Position numbers and translations under genes: made by a program. 64,000 bases of DNA from SB11 sp965249955 (GTDB taxonomy: Bacteria; Bacteroidota; Bacteroidia; UBA8524). The stretch spans positions 1,302,001 through 1,366,000 of the forward strand of contig OZ252261.1 of the NCBI GenBank assembly GCA_965249955.1. The letters are read 5' to 3'. Below are positions 52,532 to 61,558 of this stretch, piece by piece (the stretch's first letter is position 1; each line of letters opens with the position of its first letter). The notes under the pieces were generated by a model. It was not told the origin of the DNA. It searched no databases and saw only the letters and a program-made list of their open reading frames with translations.

Positions 52532-55036
52532 TTACCTATTTACACTCAAACGGCTAATATAGTTACTATTACCTATTTTAATATTCACTATATACATTCC
52601 ACTTTGTAAATGGCTTATATCAACCAATGCGGTATTATTGCCTTGGTTGGCTTGCACGGTTTGTTGTTGTATTAACCTACCGCTTATATCCATTATGTTG
52701 ATGCTTGTAGTGGCTTCTTCTGTTGCCTCAAACACAAGGTTTACTTGTTGTGTAGCAGGGTTAGGATAAAGTTGTAATTGCTTAGCTGCAATAGGAGCAA
52801 TGCCTGTGGCCGATTTTTTAACTACTACTACACTTTTAGTATTTACATCAAAGTTGCCGTCGCTATTGCTTGGTTTGGCTTCGCTAAGCGTTACAAGATA
52901 TTCTTCGCTGCGTTTACCCAATACATCCACAATTACTTTATAATCGCCGTAGGCAAGATTATCAAACTTGTAGTTACCGTTTGCGTCGGTATACTGCCAT
53001 GCTACTGTTTTTCCATCAGCAGTAAACAATACAACGTGTACATCTTCTAATGGGTCGCCTACTTTATTTGCTCCTTGCGATACTAGCCCCCCTATAAAGC
53101 CGGGCCCTCCTGGGTTTGTACCTGTTAGCAGGGTAATATTGATATATGCGCACCCATTTACTTTTACCGATGTAGCACTACTCCACAATGATGATTGGGT
53201 GTAGTAGGTAGGCAGCCTGTTGCCATAATATGCCGCACCGGGCGCAAGTGCTGCTTTTATCAGATAATTGCCTGTGGGCACATTCCCAAAATAATAATAC
53301 CCGTTAGTAAAGAGAGTAGAGTCGGTAGCAGTAAGTATTGTATCACCAGTAATAGTATCTATACTCATTTGTATTAAGTACACCCAACCTGAATCGGCAA
53401 ATTGATTGCTATCGCTATAAATAAAACCTATAAGCTTACTTGTGGGTGTAACGTATTGGCAAATAGTATCAGTGCAACCCAAAAGGGTATCTTTTGCTAT
53501 TAGGCAAGCAGTGTATGTGCCCGATGATGAATATGAAGTTACAGGGTTTTGTGCTGTTGATGACAACCCATTACCAAAAGTCCAGCTAAACATATTTGCA
53601 TTAAGCGATGATGAGTTGAAGAAAAATACAGTACCACAAGAGTCGGCAGTTTTAAAATCGGCAGTAAAGCCTAAACAAGTTCCGCCAGATACAGTAACGT
53701 TTTTACATATTGTTGATATACAGCCATTGGTTAGGTATGAAGTTAAGCACACTTGGTATACACCGGGGCTAGAATAGTTATGGTATGTGTTGAAAGTAGA
53801 ATCGATAGTACTATCGCCAAAACTCCAAAAATATATTGCTGTTGTACCCCATGGGCGAGATGATGTATTGGTGAAATTAACACCCGTGCCCGATACTGAA
53901 AAATTGAAATTGGCGTTGTGCCCGCTGCAATTGTTGCCCACTGTAATGGTTTTGCATACTGTATCAGAACAATTTGATACGGTATCAAGTGCTATTAAAC
54001 ATACTGTATATGTGCCTGCTGTGGTATAGATGTGGTTGGCAAATTTTGAAGTATCGATAGTGGTGGTGCTATCGCCAAAGTTCCAAATAAATAAGTTGGC
54101 ATTTGATGATGATGTACTTGCAAAATTACCTGACATACCGCTGGCTGTTGGTGTAAAATTAGCAGTGAAACCACTGCAATTTTGAGATGCTATGGTTATA
54201 GTTTTACATACAGAATCGCTACAACCATTCACCGTATCTTGTGTTATAAGGCACACAGTATAGGTTCCTGCTGCACCGTATGTATGTGTAGCCGAAGGAT
54301 AGTTATTTGTTAAAGATGTTCCGTCGCCAAAAACCCACGTAAGTTTATATTGAAATGGGTATGCTTTTAAATCAGGAAAAAAGTTTGCCGTATAGTTAGT
54401 TATTGTATGTTCAAAACTATCGCTAAAGCCCCCGCAAGTATCAATATATACATACCGTCCCGTACTGTCTTTACAACCCCACACCGTATCAGTAGCTACT
54501 AAAACTACCCCGTAGTTTAAGGCACTTGCATAGCTGTGTGTTGGGTTTTGCGCTGTTGATGTTGTACCATCTCCAAATCGCCAAAGAAACTTATTAAAGT
54601 TTGACGACGATTGATTGGTAAATGATGCCAATAAACTTGTTCCATTACTGGTTACACTAAACGCGGCTTTTTTATACTTACAACTATCGCAATACACCAT
54701 ATTCATGCGCGCTGTATCGTAATTTTTTACAGTAGAATCGTATGTAAAATATGCTGTAAGTGTATCGTACTGATTTTGGCAACCAATGATGTTGGCAACC
54801 ACATAGCCAAAGTTGCAACCACTTGCTATATTTAGCGTATATAAAAAATTACCAGCCGAATCGGTAGTGGTAGTATCTTGAATATTGCACGCCAAAGATG
54901 TGCCCCAATAATTTACCCAAACTTTTTGCCCCGCTACGGGGTTGCCTGTTGTGCCGGCTACATAAATTGTGGTTTGAGATTTCAGTCCCAAAGCCAAAAG
55001 ACCGACTGCAATAATGGTGAATAGTATTTTTTTCAT
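52532..55036 (-). CDS. Large secreted PKD-repeat protein with T9SS sorting domain
   Basis: 834 residues with signal peptide MKKILFTIIAVGLLALGLKSQ. A carboxypeptidase-regulatory-like unit starts it (GNPVAGQKVWVNYWG). Five or six PKD units follow (LWRFGDGTTSTAQNPTHSY, LTWVFGDGTSLTNNYP, FIWNFGDSTTTIDTS, YFWSFGDSTIDST, FSWTFGNGLSSTAQNP), each with a CxxxxCKxI Cys pair between repeats. A second Cna-B/SdrD-type unit (PLEDVHVVLFTADGK, DANGNYKFDNLAYGDYKV) precedes the YPNPATQQVNLVF sorting domain. It is likely a cell-surface adhesin exported by T9SS. A terminator separates it from the sigma gene. Confidence 0.9.
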   Translation of the reverse strand: MKKILFTIIAVGLLALGLKSQTTIYVAGTTGNPVAGQKVWVNYWGTSLACNIQDTTTTDSAGNFLYTLNIASGCNFGYVVANIIGCQNQYDTLTAYFTYDSTVKNYDTARMNMVYCDSCKYKKAAFSVTSNGTSLLASFTNQSSSNFNKFLWRFGDGTTSTAQNPTHSYASALNYGVVLVATDTVWGCKDSTGRYVYIDTCGGFSDSFEHTITNYTANFFPDLKAYPFQYKLTWVFGDGTSLTNNYPSATHTYGAAGTYTVCLITQDTVNGCSDSVCKTITIASQNCSGFTANFTPTASGMSGNFASTSSSNANLFIWNFGDSTTTIDTSKFANHIYTTAGTYTVCLIALDTVSNCSDTVCKTITVGNNCSGHNANFNFSVSGTGVNFTNTSSRPWGTTAIYFWSFGDSTIDSTFNTYHNYSSPGVYQVCLTSYLTNGCISTICKNVTVSGGTCLGFTADFKTADSCGTVFFFNSSSLNANMFSWTFGNGLSSTAQNPVTSYSSSGTYTACLIAKDTLLGCTDTICQYVTPTSKLIGFIYSDSNQFADSGWVYLIQMSIDTITGDTILTATDSTLFTNGYYYFGNVPTGNYLIKAALAPGAAYYGNRLPTYYTQSSLWSSATSVKVNGCAYINITLLTGTNPGGPGFIGGLVSQGANKVGDPLEDVHVVLFTADGKTVAWQYTDANGNYKFDNLAYGDYKVIVDVLGKRSEEYLVTLSEAKPSNSDGNFDVNTKSVVVVKKSATGIAPIAAKQLQLYPNPATQQVNLVFEATEEATTSINIMDISGRLIQQQTVQANQGNNTALVDISHLQSGMYIVNIKIGNSNYISRLSVNR

Positions 55037-55159
55037 AATTGATTATGCGTTGTTAATAAGAAGTACGCACACCATTACAAAAGGGTTGGGTGAGAAGTTT
55101 ATTTTATCTCTTGCTGCTATATGGAGAATGGTTTGACAAACTTTGAAAGTTTGTATAAC

Positions 55160-56671
55160 CTAGCGGGCATTGCCCACCATATCGGCTACAATTTTAGCCG
55201 ATGAAAGCACAAGGGGTATGCCTCCACCGGGGTGAACGCTGCCACCAACAAAGTATAAGCCTTTTATTTTTTTAGAGAAGTTTGGATGGCGATAAAATGC
55301 TGCCATGCGGTTGTTGCTGCTGGTGCCGTATAAAGAGCCCAGATAGCTTTGGGTTACGCTTTCAATTCCACGGGGGTCGAGTGTTTTTTCGGCTACAATG
55401 TATTTTTCAATATCTGTTTTTAGTACACGGTTTATTTTATCAATAATATTCAATCGGGCAGTTGCCACCAATTCATCCCAGTTTTGCCCTTCAATATGCG
55501 GAGCGTTTATCATCACAAACCAGTTTTCACAGCCGCTTGGAGCATCATCAGATTTATATTTACTGGTAATGTTTATATACACGGTAGGGTCGGCATACAA
55601 CGATTTTTCATTAAAGAGGTAATCAAACTCTTTTTTGTAATCTTCACTAAACAGTATATTATGTAAATCGAGTTTAGGAAACTGTTTATCTATTCCCCAA
55701 TAAAATATCAGTGCTGATGACGAGCGGGGTTGATTAAGTACTTTTGCAGGAAAAGCCACATCAGCCAATAAATGCTTGTAAGTAAAGTATACATCGCAAT
55801 TGCTGATTACTGCGTCATAGTCAACGGTTGACGGTCGACTGTCAACAGGTTGCTGTGGACTGTTGACTGTGGACTGTTGACGCAACTCCACTCCACAAAC
55901 CTTCCCCCCCTCGTGCACAATCTTCTCTACCTTAGTATTCAAATGAATTTTTACGCCTGTTTTCTCACACAAATACAAAAGGGCTTGGGTAATACCGTGT
56001 ATACCATTTTTGGGAAAATACGCACCAATGCCATACTCTAAATGAGGTATTATATTTAATGTAGCAGGCGCTTGATAAGGGTTTGAGCCATTGTAGGTAG
56101 CATAACGTTTAAATAAACGTTGGGTGCGACTGTCTTTAAAGTATTTATCTACCACTTTGCCCATTGTGGTAAGAGCATCTATTTGGTGCAAGTGGGCATA
56201 ACCCTTAAAGGCAGCTTTGCTAAAATAGGTACTTATTTTGTGCAGCGATTTTTCTAAAAATAAGCCTTTTGTAACCGCATATATTTTTTTTGATTTTTGA
56301 AGAAATTTAAGCACACCACTAGCTTTGTCGGTAGTTTTGTTTTCTATTTCAGCGGCAAATTCACTAGGGTTTGCGTGGGCAATTATCTCTGTTCCGTCTT
56401 CAAAATAGTAATTGCATATATGGTTCAATTTGTGGTAGGGAAAGTGCTCTTGTATATCTTCATCACAAAGGGTAAAAAGATCTTCGATATATTGTGGCAT
56501 GGTAAACAGCGAAGGCCCTGCATCAAACCTAAACTCCCCCACTTCATATACAGTGGCTTTACCTCCCGCATAAGGGTTTGCTTCGTAAACATCAACACTA
56601 TGCCCTGCTCTAGCCAGCCTAACAGCAACTGCCAAACCTCCCAAACCTGCGCCTATTACCGCTACTTTCAT
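55160..56671 (-). CDS. CrtI/CrtD-type carotenoid desaturase (second desaturase)
   Basis: 503 residues with the FAD fold at the start (VIGAGLGGLAVAVRLARAGH) and the CrtI-family motifs YEANPYAGGKATVYEV, FDAGPSLFTMPQYIEDLF, and late PRGIESVTQSYLGSLYG and FVGGSVHPGGGIPLVL. It resembles 1-hydroxycarotenoid 3,4-desaturases (CrtD) of flavobacteria and also CrtI; the exact step is inferred. Near residues 265-285 a stretch rich in Q, S, T and P (STVNSPQQPVDSRPSTVD) comes from a simple palindromic DNA repeat inside the gene. Its ATG overlaps the lycopene-cyclase stop (ATGA), so it ends the carotenoid operon. Confidence 0.88.
   Translation of the reverse strand: MKVAVIGAGLGGLAVAVRLARAGHSVDVYEANPYAGGKATVYEVGEFRFDAGPSLFTMPQYIEDLFTLCDEDIQEHFPYHKLNHICNYYFEDGTEIIAHANPSEFAAEIENKTTDKASGVLKFLQKSKKIYAVTKGLFLEKSLHKISTYFSKAAFKGYAHLHQIDALTTMGKVVDKYFKDSRTQRLFKRYATYNGSNPYQAPATLNIIPHLEYGIGAYFPKNGIHGITQALLYLCEKTGVKIHLNTKVEKIVHEGGKVCGVELRQQSTVNSPQQPVDSRPSTVDYDAVISNCDVYFTYKHLLADVAFPAKVLNQPRSSSALIFYWGIDKQFPKLDLHNILFSEDYKKEFDYLFNEKSLYADPTVYINITSKYKSDDAPSGCENWFVMINAPHIEGQNWDELVATARLNIIDKINRVLKTDIEKYIVAEKTLDPRGIESVTQSYLGSLYGTSSNNRMAAFYRHPNFSKKIKGLYFVGGSVHPGGGIPLVLSSAKIVADMVGNAR
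55817..55886. repeat. Palindromic GTTGAC/GTCAAC repeat within a coding region
   Basis: The stretch holds repeated GTTGAC and GTCAAC words (GTCAACGGTTGACGGTCGAC, then GTCAACAGG and two GGACTGTTGAC). It lies inside the desaturase gene and keeps its frame, adding about 20 residues where CrtI/CrtD proteins normally have a short loop. It looks like a short intergenic-type repeat inserted into a permissive site. Confidence 0.65.
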
Positions 56672-57393
56672 ACTTGCACAGGCTCGTCCATTGGCATAGG
56701 TATTTCGTCGTTCGAGGTTCTTACAAAACGTTTTTGCAACCGCTCGTAAATACCAATGTTCATTAACAATAGTAGCATCATGTACAGCATATCTTCAACA
56801 GGTATAGTACCCAAACGTATGTTTAGGTTTTCGCTATTGTTGTAAATAACAACTGGCATAGCGGTAAGTACTCCGTTGACTATAAGAAAAGGGATAAGTG
56901 AAACCAAATAACCCAAATAGAACCTTCCAAGCCATTGGGCACGGGTTATTACCAAAAGCTGCATCATATATGCACCCAAAACAGCAAGTGTTGATGCTGT
57001 GTATAGTTTATCGTAATTAAAGAAAAGCAATACTGCGTCACCCGCCATTATGGTTATGGTAATGGCAACAGCGTATTTTTTCAGATAATCTTTGGGGAAG
57101 TAGGTTATTATACACTCGTACACAAACACACAGGCATAAGGCACCGTGAAAAAGAAGAGGATTTCTTCAATGGGGAGTCCAAAAAATTTGATACCTGTTA
57201 TATATTCATCGTTAAAGCTCCAAATACCAATATCGGTAAACAGGAAATCCCACACCAAAAACAATGCGGCAACAAATAGTATGGCAGGAGTAAGGTATTT
57301 CCACTTTTTGTAGAAAGCTACTTTTTTATCAAACGACAACGCAAAGGGAAATATAAATGTGCCTAAGTTGAGCAGCAGGTACAGGTATTTCAT
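56668..57393 (-). CDS. Lycopene cyclase (fused CrtYc-CrtYd type)
   Basis: 241 residues with about seven membrane helices and two copies of the lycopene-cyclase motif: FFGLPIEEILFFFTVP near residue 70 and GTIPVEDMLYMMLLLL near residue 195. This is the heterodimer-type cyclase with both halves in one chain. It closes the ends of lycopene to gamma- or beta-carotene in the inner membrane. It lies downstream of the unknown gene at 57460 and overlaps the desaturase start by 4 nt. Confidence 0.9.
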   Translation of the reverse strand: MKYLYLLLNLGTFIFPFALSFDKKVAFYKKWKYLTPAILFVAALFLVWDFLFTDIGIWSFNDEYITGIKFFGLPIEEILFFFTVPYACVFVYECIITYFPKDYLKKYAVAITITIMAGDAVLLFFNYDKLYTASTLAVLGAYMMQLLVITRAQWLGRFYLGYLVSLIPFLIVNGVLTAMPVVIYNNSENLNIRLGTIPVEDMLYMMLLLLMNIGIYERLQKRFVRTSNDEIPMPMDEPVQV

Positions 57394-57427
57394 TTTTTGG
57401 TTGTTTGTTTTAATCTTATTTGGTGAT

Positions 57428-57454
57428 GAGATGCTGAAACAAGTTCAGCATGAC
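57428..57454 (+). repeat. 27-bp repeat, left copy (GAGATGCTGAAACAAGTTCAG...)
   Basis: The 27 nt from GAGATGCTGA to AGCATGAC are identical to 58067-58093 in the same orientation. The two copies bracket the unknown gene at 57460-57939. The right copy is half of a longer palindrome; this copy stands alone. Confidence 0.85.
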
Positions 57455-57459
57455 TACTG

Positions 57460-57939
57460 CTATAATTCGGCCAGTTTTTTAAACTCGTTTAGGCACTCAA
57501 TATATTCACTCTTTTTAAAGTATAGTGGCTTATTAATATGGGTAAGCCATTGCACTTGCGTGCCTACACTTTGCGGGTGGTTGTTGGGCTCGCTTTTATC
57601 AACGCCCAATCGTTCCCAAATTATATAATCGCCTTGCGTTTTGGCTTGCGCTATTATTACAGTACAAACCAAGTCTAAATCTTCGGGACACATTAAAATC
57701 GGTAATAGTGTTGTTTTGCCTTCTTTGGGCACGGCACGCTCCATTACCAAATCGTACTCGTCTTCGTTATCAAAAGCGGGTAAATAAGTGGGTATTAAAC
57801 CCAAATATTCTTCATCAGGATAAAATTCATCAATAAACACATCCAGTAACTCATCGTTTATGGTTATTGCCAAATGCTCTTCGGCTGCAAAAATGGTTTT
57901 GCGCATTTCGGCTTTTATGGTGCTGGTTTCGTGTTTCAT
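57460..57939 (-). CDS. Unknown soluble protein inside the carotenoid operon
   Basis: 159 residues with no signal peptide or membrane helix; acidic, with FIDEFYPDEEYLGLIPTYL, YDLVMERAVPKEGKTTLLPIL, VCTVIIAQAKTQGDYIIWERLGVDKS and WLTHINKPLYFKKSEYIECLNEF. The layout (small alpha/beta protein with a DYIIWERLGVD strand and a late KPLYFxxxEY) does not match a carotenoid enzyme that I know. It may belong to a family of orphan immunity-type proteins, but that is speculation. It is flanked by 27-bp direct repeats, which hints that it was inserted between crtB and the cyclase. Confidence 0.6.
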   Translation of the reverse strand: MKHETSTIKAEMRKTIFAAEEHLAITINDELLDVFIDEFYPDEEYLGLIPTYLPAFDNEDEYDLVMERAVPKEGKTTLLPILMCPEDLDLVCTVIIAQAKTQGDYIIWERLGVDKSEPNNHPQSVGTQVQWLTHINKPLYFKKSEYIECLNEFKKLAEL

Positions 57940-58012
57940 GTATGCCCTTTTTTTAAATTAGGGTCAAAGTTAGGGTTTGTTATTGATTTTAGACGGTTGT
58001 ATAGTGCTATCC

Positions 58013-58093
58013 GTCATCCTGAACTCGTTTCGGTATCTCATTGTCCAATAAATATTGACACAGAGCGAGATGCTGAAACAAGTTCAGCATGAC
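58013..58093. repeat. Palindromic repeat (GTCATCCTGAAC...GTTCAGCATGAC)
   Basis: The left arm starts GTCATCCTGAACTCGTTTCG and the right arm is GAGATGCTGAAACAAGTTCA plus GCATGAC; they pair over 27 nt with four mismatches around a central loop. It is a typical intergenic palindromic unit, and its right arm is repeated at 57428-57454. Confidence 0.8.
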
Positions 58094-58125
58094 AACCCAC
58101 ACAACCTTTAATAAAGAAAGAACAG

Positions 58126-58992
58126 CTATATTCTATTAAACCTAAATTTTATGTACGAGGTAGCAAATAGCAGCAGTTTTTCGCTGTTGTTCACGCGCAC
58201 ACGGCTTTCCATTATCTTTTTAGGCTCTAGTTTGTTTATTTTATTTAGCAAACGGTAAAAATAAATGTAGGCAATATATACCCCAAAACGGCTGCTTATT
58301 GGCAGTTGGCGTATTCCTTCAAGGGCTTCTTCAAAATCCTTTTCTATATCTTTTTCTATTTGCTCTTTAATGGTTTTATCAAAGTTGCCATAAAAATCGA
58401 CATTGGGAAAATATACTCTTCCACGTTCGCTAAAATCAGATTTTAAATCGCGTAAAAAGTTAATTTTTTGGAAAGCTGCACCCAGTTTTCGTGCAGGTTC
58501 TTTTAGTTTTTCGTAGCGGATTTGGTCGCCCTCGCAAAATACTTTTAGGCACATAAGCCCCACTACTTCGGCACTTCCGTATATATATTTTTCAAAACCG
58601 TCTTGTTGATAGCTACGGTAATTCAAATCCATCTCCATACTATCCAAAAAAGCATCTACTAAAGCCATATCAATATTGTATTGGTGAAAAGTTTTTTGGA
58701 AAGCGTGCAAAACAGGATTGTAACTTATTCCTGTTTCTATTGCCTCGTAAGTATCACGGCGAAAGTTTTGCAGCAACAGGTTTTTATCGTAATCGTGAAA
58801 AGTGTCAACAATTTCATCGGCAAAGCGTACAAAGCCATAAATGTTGCGTATGTGTGCTTGCAGCGTTTTGCCCAAAGCCAATATGCCTAAGCTAAACGAG
58901 GTGCTGTACGCTGCGGTGATTTCTTTGGCACAACGTTGGCAAGTTTCGTCGTATAAAAGTAAATCGGTGTTGTTAGTTGTTTTGGTTAGCAT
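58126..58992 (-). CDS. crtB: Phytoene synthase
   Basis: 288 residues from the ATG at 58992; it overlaps the end of crtI by 20 nt. The two Asp-rich substrate motifs are present: GFVRFADEIVDTFHDYD near residue 55 and FLRDLKSDFSERGRVYFP near residue 185. It joins two GGPP molecules into phytoene, the first committed carotenoid step, at the cytosolic face of the membrane. Co-transcribed with crtI. The GGPP synthase is not in this window. Confidence 0.94.
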   Translation of the reverse strand: MLTKTTNNTDLLLYDETCQRCAKEITAAYSTSFSLGILALGKTLQAHIRNIYGFVRFADEIVDTFHDYDKNLLLQNFRRDTYEAIETGISYNPVLHAFQKTFHQYNIDMALVDAFLDSMEMDLNYRSYQQDGFEKYIYGSAEVVGLMCLKVFCEGDQIRYEKLKEPARKLGAAFQKINFLRDLKSDFSERGRVYFPNVDFYGNFDKTIKEQIEKDIEKDFEEALEGIRQLPISSRFGVYIAYIYFYRLLNKINKLEPKKIMESRVRVNNSEKLLLFATSYIKFRFNRI

Positions 58993-60484
58993 GGCTGGTA
59001 GTTTTTTTGTGTTGTACAAGCGGAAACTCTTTTTGCACCTGCCCTGCCACTACTTGCCCCGATATAAGCGAGGGAGGAACACCCGGCCCCGGCACAGTAA
59101 GCTGCCCTGTATAGTACAGGTTTTTTAGCTTTTTGCTTTTTAAGGCAGGTTTTAATATAGCAGTTTGCATTAGTGTATTAGCAAGCCCGTAGGCATTGCC
59201 CTTAAAAGAGTGATAGTCTTGTATAAAATTGCTGTGGGCATAGCTGCGTTTCACCACAATGTGTTGGCATATTTGCTGGCCTGTACGCTGCTCTAGCCTA
59301 TCCATCATTATATTAAAATAGCGTTCGCGTGTTGCCTCATCATCATCCAAATTGGGGGCGACGGGCATTAGCAAAAACAAGTTTTCGCATCCGCTTGGGG
59401 CTACGCTTGCATCTGTTTTTGATGTTGCCGAAACATAAAACAATGGATTATGTGGCCATTGTGGGGCATCGTATATCTCGGTAGCATGTTGAGCAAAATC
59501 AGCATCAAAAAATAGGTTGTGGTGTTGCAAACCGTCTATCTTTTTGTTTATGCCCAAATAGTATATTAAACTACTGGGGGCTAGGGTACGTTTTTGCCAA
59601 TACTCTTCGCTGTAGTTGGAGCTTCCGTTTAACAATTCTTTATCAACGTGATGATAATCGGCACCTGCCACTACAACATCAGCAATAAAATCACCTTGTG
59701 CGGTTACTATTCGTTCAGCTTTGCCGTTAAAAGTTTCAATTTTTTTTACTTCGTGATTGAAAAGAAACTCAACTCCCAACTCTTTGGCCAAACTATACAT
59801 AGCCTCAACAATTTTGTACATGCCGCCCTGCGGATACCAAGTACCTAATTGTATATCGGCATAGTTCATCAGGCTATACAAAGCAGGCGTATCAGCAGGT
59901 TTTGCGCCCAAAAACAGTACGGGAAACTCTATTAGTTGTTGTATGTACGGGTGCTTAAAATAGCTACGCACATGGCTTTGCATCGATTTAAAAACATCTA
60001 GCTTAAAAAGTCCTGTTATTAACTCTCTGTCAGCAAACTCGGCTATACTTCTACCCGGTTTATATACCAAGCGATTAATACCTACATTGTATTTGTACTG
60101 GGCTTCAGCCAAAAACTTGTTTAGTTGTTGGGCCGCTCCTTTTTCTACACTTTCCAGTAGGGCACCCAATTTTTCTACATTGGCGGGTATATCCCAATGT
60201 GTTTTATCAAAATATACTCGGTACGATGGGTCTAGCCTATCCAACCGATAATAGTCTGATGGCTTTTTACCAAACTGAGAGAAAAAACTCTCAAACACAT
60301 CGGGCATCCAGTACCAACTGGGGCCCATATCAAATGTAAAACCGTCTTGCTGCCAAACTCGACAACGTCCACCTGCGGTAGCATTTTTTTCAAGCACCGT
60401 AACATCGTAACCCGCTTTTGCTAAAAAGCAGGCCGATGATATGCCGGCAAAGCCTGAACCTATAACTACTACCTTGGTTTTCAT
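58973..60484 (-). CDS. crtI: Phytoene desaturase (CrtI type)
   Basis: 503 residues. The FAD fold VVIGSGFAGISSACFLAKAG begins it, followed by VLEKNATAGGRCRVWQQ and FDMGPSWYWMPDVFESFF; the C-terminus carries NLYYTGQLTVPGPGVPPSL. This fits the bacterial desaturase that converts phytoene to lycopene (or neurosporene). It lies 33 nt downstream of the ECF sigma gene and overlaps crtB. The other desaturase of the operon (55160-56671) probably carries out a different step. Confidence 0.94.
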   Translation of the reverse strand: MKTKVVVIGSGFAGISSACFLAKAGYDVTVLEKNATAGGRCRVWQQDGFTFDMGPSWYWMPDVFESFFSQFGKKPSDYYRLDRLDPSYRVYFDKTHWDIPANVEKLGALLESVEKGAAQQLNKFLAEAQYKYNVGINRLVYKPGRSIAEFADRELITGLFKLDVFKSMQSHVRSYFKHPYIQQLIEFPVLFLGAKPADTPALYSLMNYADIQLGTWYPQGGMYKIVEAMYSLAKELGVEFLFNHEVKKIETFNGKAERIVTAQGDFIADVVVAGADYHHVDKELLNGSSNYSEEYWQKRTLAPSSLIYYLGINKKIDGLQHHNLFFDADFAQHATEIYDAPQWPHNPLFYVSATSKTDASVAPSGCENLFLLMPVAPNLDDDEATRERYFNIMMDRLEQRTGQQICQHIVVKRSYAHSNFIQDYHSFKGNAYGLANTLMQTAILKPALKSKKLKNLYYTGQLTVPGPGVPPSLISGQVVAGQVQKEFPLVQHKKTTSHANQNN

Positions 60485-60517
60485 TATTTAAAGATACGTG
60501 TTTTTGATGGGTAAAAT

Positions 60518-61045
60518 TTAAACCTCTTGAAACCCATAAGCTTTGCCGTAGCCTGCCAATTTTTTACGTAGTTGGCGACGAGCAACAAAAATTCGGGTTT
60601 TTACAGTACCAATAGGTATATCAAGTATCTCAGCAATTTCGTGGTATTTAAACCCTTTATAATTCATGCTAAAAGTTTTCTTTAAATCGTACGGGAGCGA
60701 ATCAATTGCCGCTTCCATATCATTCATCATAAACTTGCGTTCAGCATTATTTTCTATTGATTGAGATACATTATCTAAAAAATAGTTGTTATCGGTAGTG
60801 TCAATAAAAGTATTACGTTTTACTAACCTGCGGTAATTATTAATGAAACTATTTTTCATAATGGTGTACAACCATCCTTTAAGATTAGTGCCTTCGGCAA
60901 ACTTACTGTGGTAGGTAAATGCCTTTAACATTGTTTCTTGCACCAAATCGTTAGCATCCTCAATATTGCGGGTTAGCTGATATGCATAGTTGCGCAATGG
61001 ATGACTTTCTTTCTGAACCATGTGGCTAAATTCAATTTGTGTCAT
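60518..61045 (-). CDS. ECF-type sigma factor leading the carotenoid operon
   Basis: 175 residues. Region 2 (LRNYAYQLTRNIEDANDLVQETMLKAF, NLKGWLYTIMKNSFINNYRR) and region 4 (SLPYDLKKTFSMNYKGFKYHEIAEILDIPIGTVKTRIFVARRQLRKKL) are complete. No anti-sigma gene is adjacent: the next gene is crtI, 33 nt away. It may drive the carotenoid operon itself or a wider stress regulon; Bacteroidota of this type use such sigma factors without a partner. The role is inferred from position only. Confidence 0.93.
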   Translation of the reverse strand: MTQIEFSHMVQKESHPLRNYAYQLTRNIEDANDLVQETMLKAFTYHSKFAEGTNLKGWLYTIMKNSFINNYRRLVKRNTFIDTTDNNYFLDNVSQSIENNAERKFMMNDMEAAIDSLPYDLKKTFSMNYKGFKYHEIAEILDIPIGTVKTRIFVARRQLRKKLAGYGKAYGFQEV

Positions 61046-61076
61046 AGTGTTTAACTTTTACCTGTAAAACGTTCAA

Positions 61077-61108
61077 CAAAAATATGCAATAAGTAACGAA
61101 CAATCCAA
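61077..61108 (-). promoter_or_regulatory. Candidate promoter of the sigma/carotenoid operon
   Basis: On the minus strand TATTTTTG (61084-61077) fits the -7 box; a TTG at 61108-61106 lies 21 nt upstream and another at 61103-61101 lies 16 nt upstream. The start codon at 61045 would be about 30 nt downstream of it. Confidence 0.5.
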
Positions 61109-61558
61109 ATATTTGTTTAACTTTTTTTATATAACATTAAACAAAATAAATTTCATTCCTCCGTATATCTGTATATACAAGCGTTGTAGCGGATTTATAA
61201 GCTGTATACATAGTTGCTAGGTCGCTATTGTGTGAATCGAACAGGGTAGAATACACACTTATGTGCAAAAACAATGCCTTATGCAACAAATCAAACCAAG
61301 CTTTTCATTAAACCGCCTAACATTTGTACAAGCACCATTGTATATACGTGCTACTTCATCATTTAGATTCTTTTTTGTAGTTTATTACTTCAAAAAAAGA
61401 TTTTGCAAGAGAATACGTAACAAAAGTCGTACTTTTATAGTGTAGCATAGTTTTTGATAATGTGCTTTGATGTTTGAACTGTGAAATTTTAAAAATGTGT
61501 AACTTTTTTTCTGAAACATTAAACATTCCAAACAGAAATTGGTTATCAATAAATAGTA
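61109..61558. other. Long divergent intergenic region with no recognisable gene
   Basis: About 450 nt between the sigma operon and queD. It is AT-rich, with scattered short direct words but no long open frame, no RNA-gene fold that I can draw, and no palindrome like those elsewhere. It presumably holds the queD promoter; TTTG (61473-61476) followed 23 nt later by TAACTTTT is a poor candidate. Confidence 0.5.

Noticed and set aside
55817..55886. CRISPR array
   Set aside because: The repeated words are short and variable, with no regular spacer; it is a palindromic repeat in a coding region. I saw no CRISPR array or cas gene in the window.
57940..58125. A small RNA or extra gene between crtB and the unknown gene
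   Set aside because: The only structure is the palindromic repeat at 58013-58093; no promoter-terminator pair or reading frame supports it.
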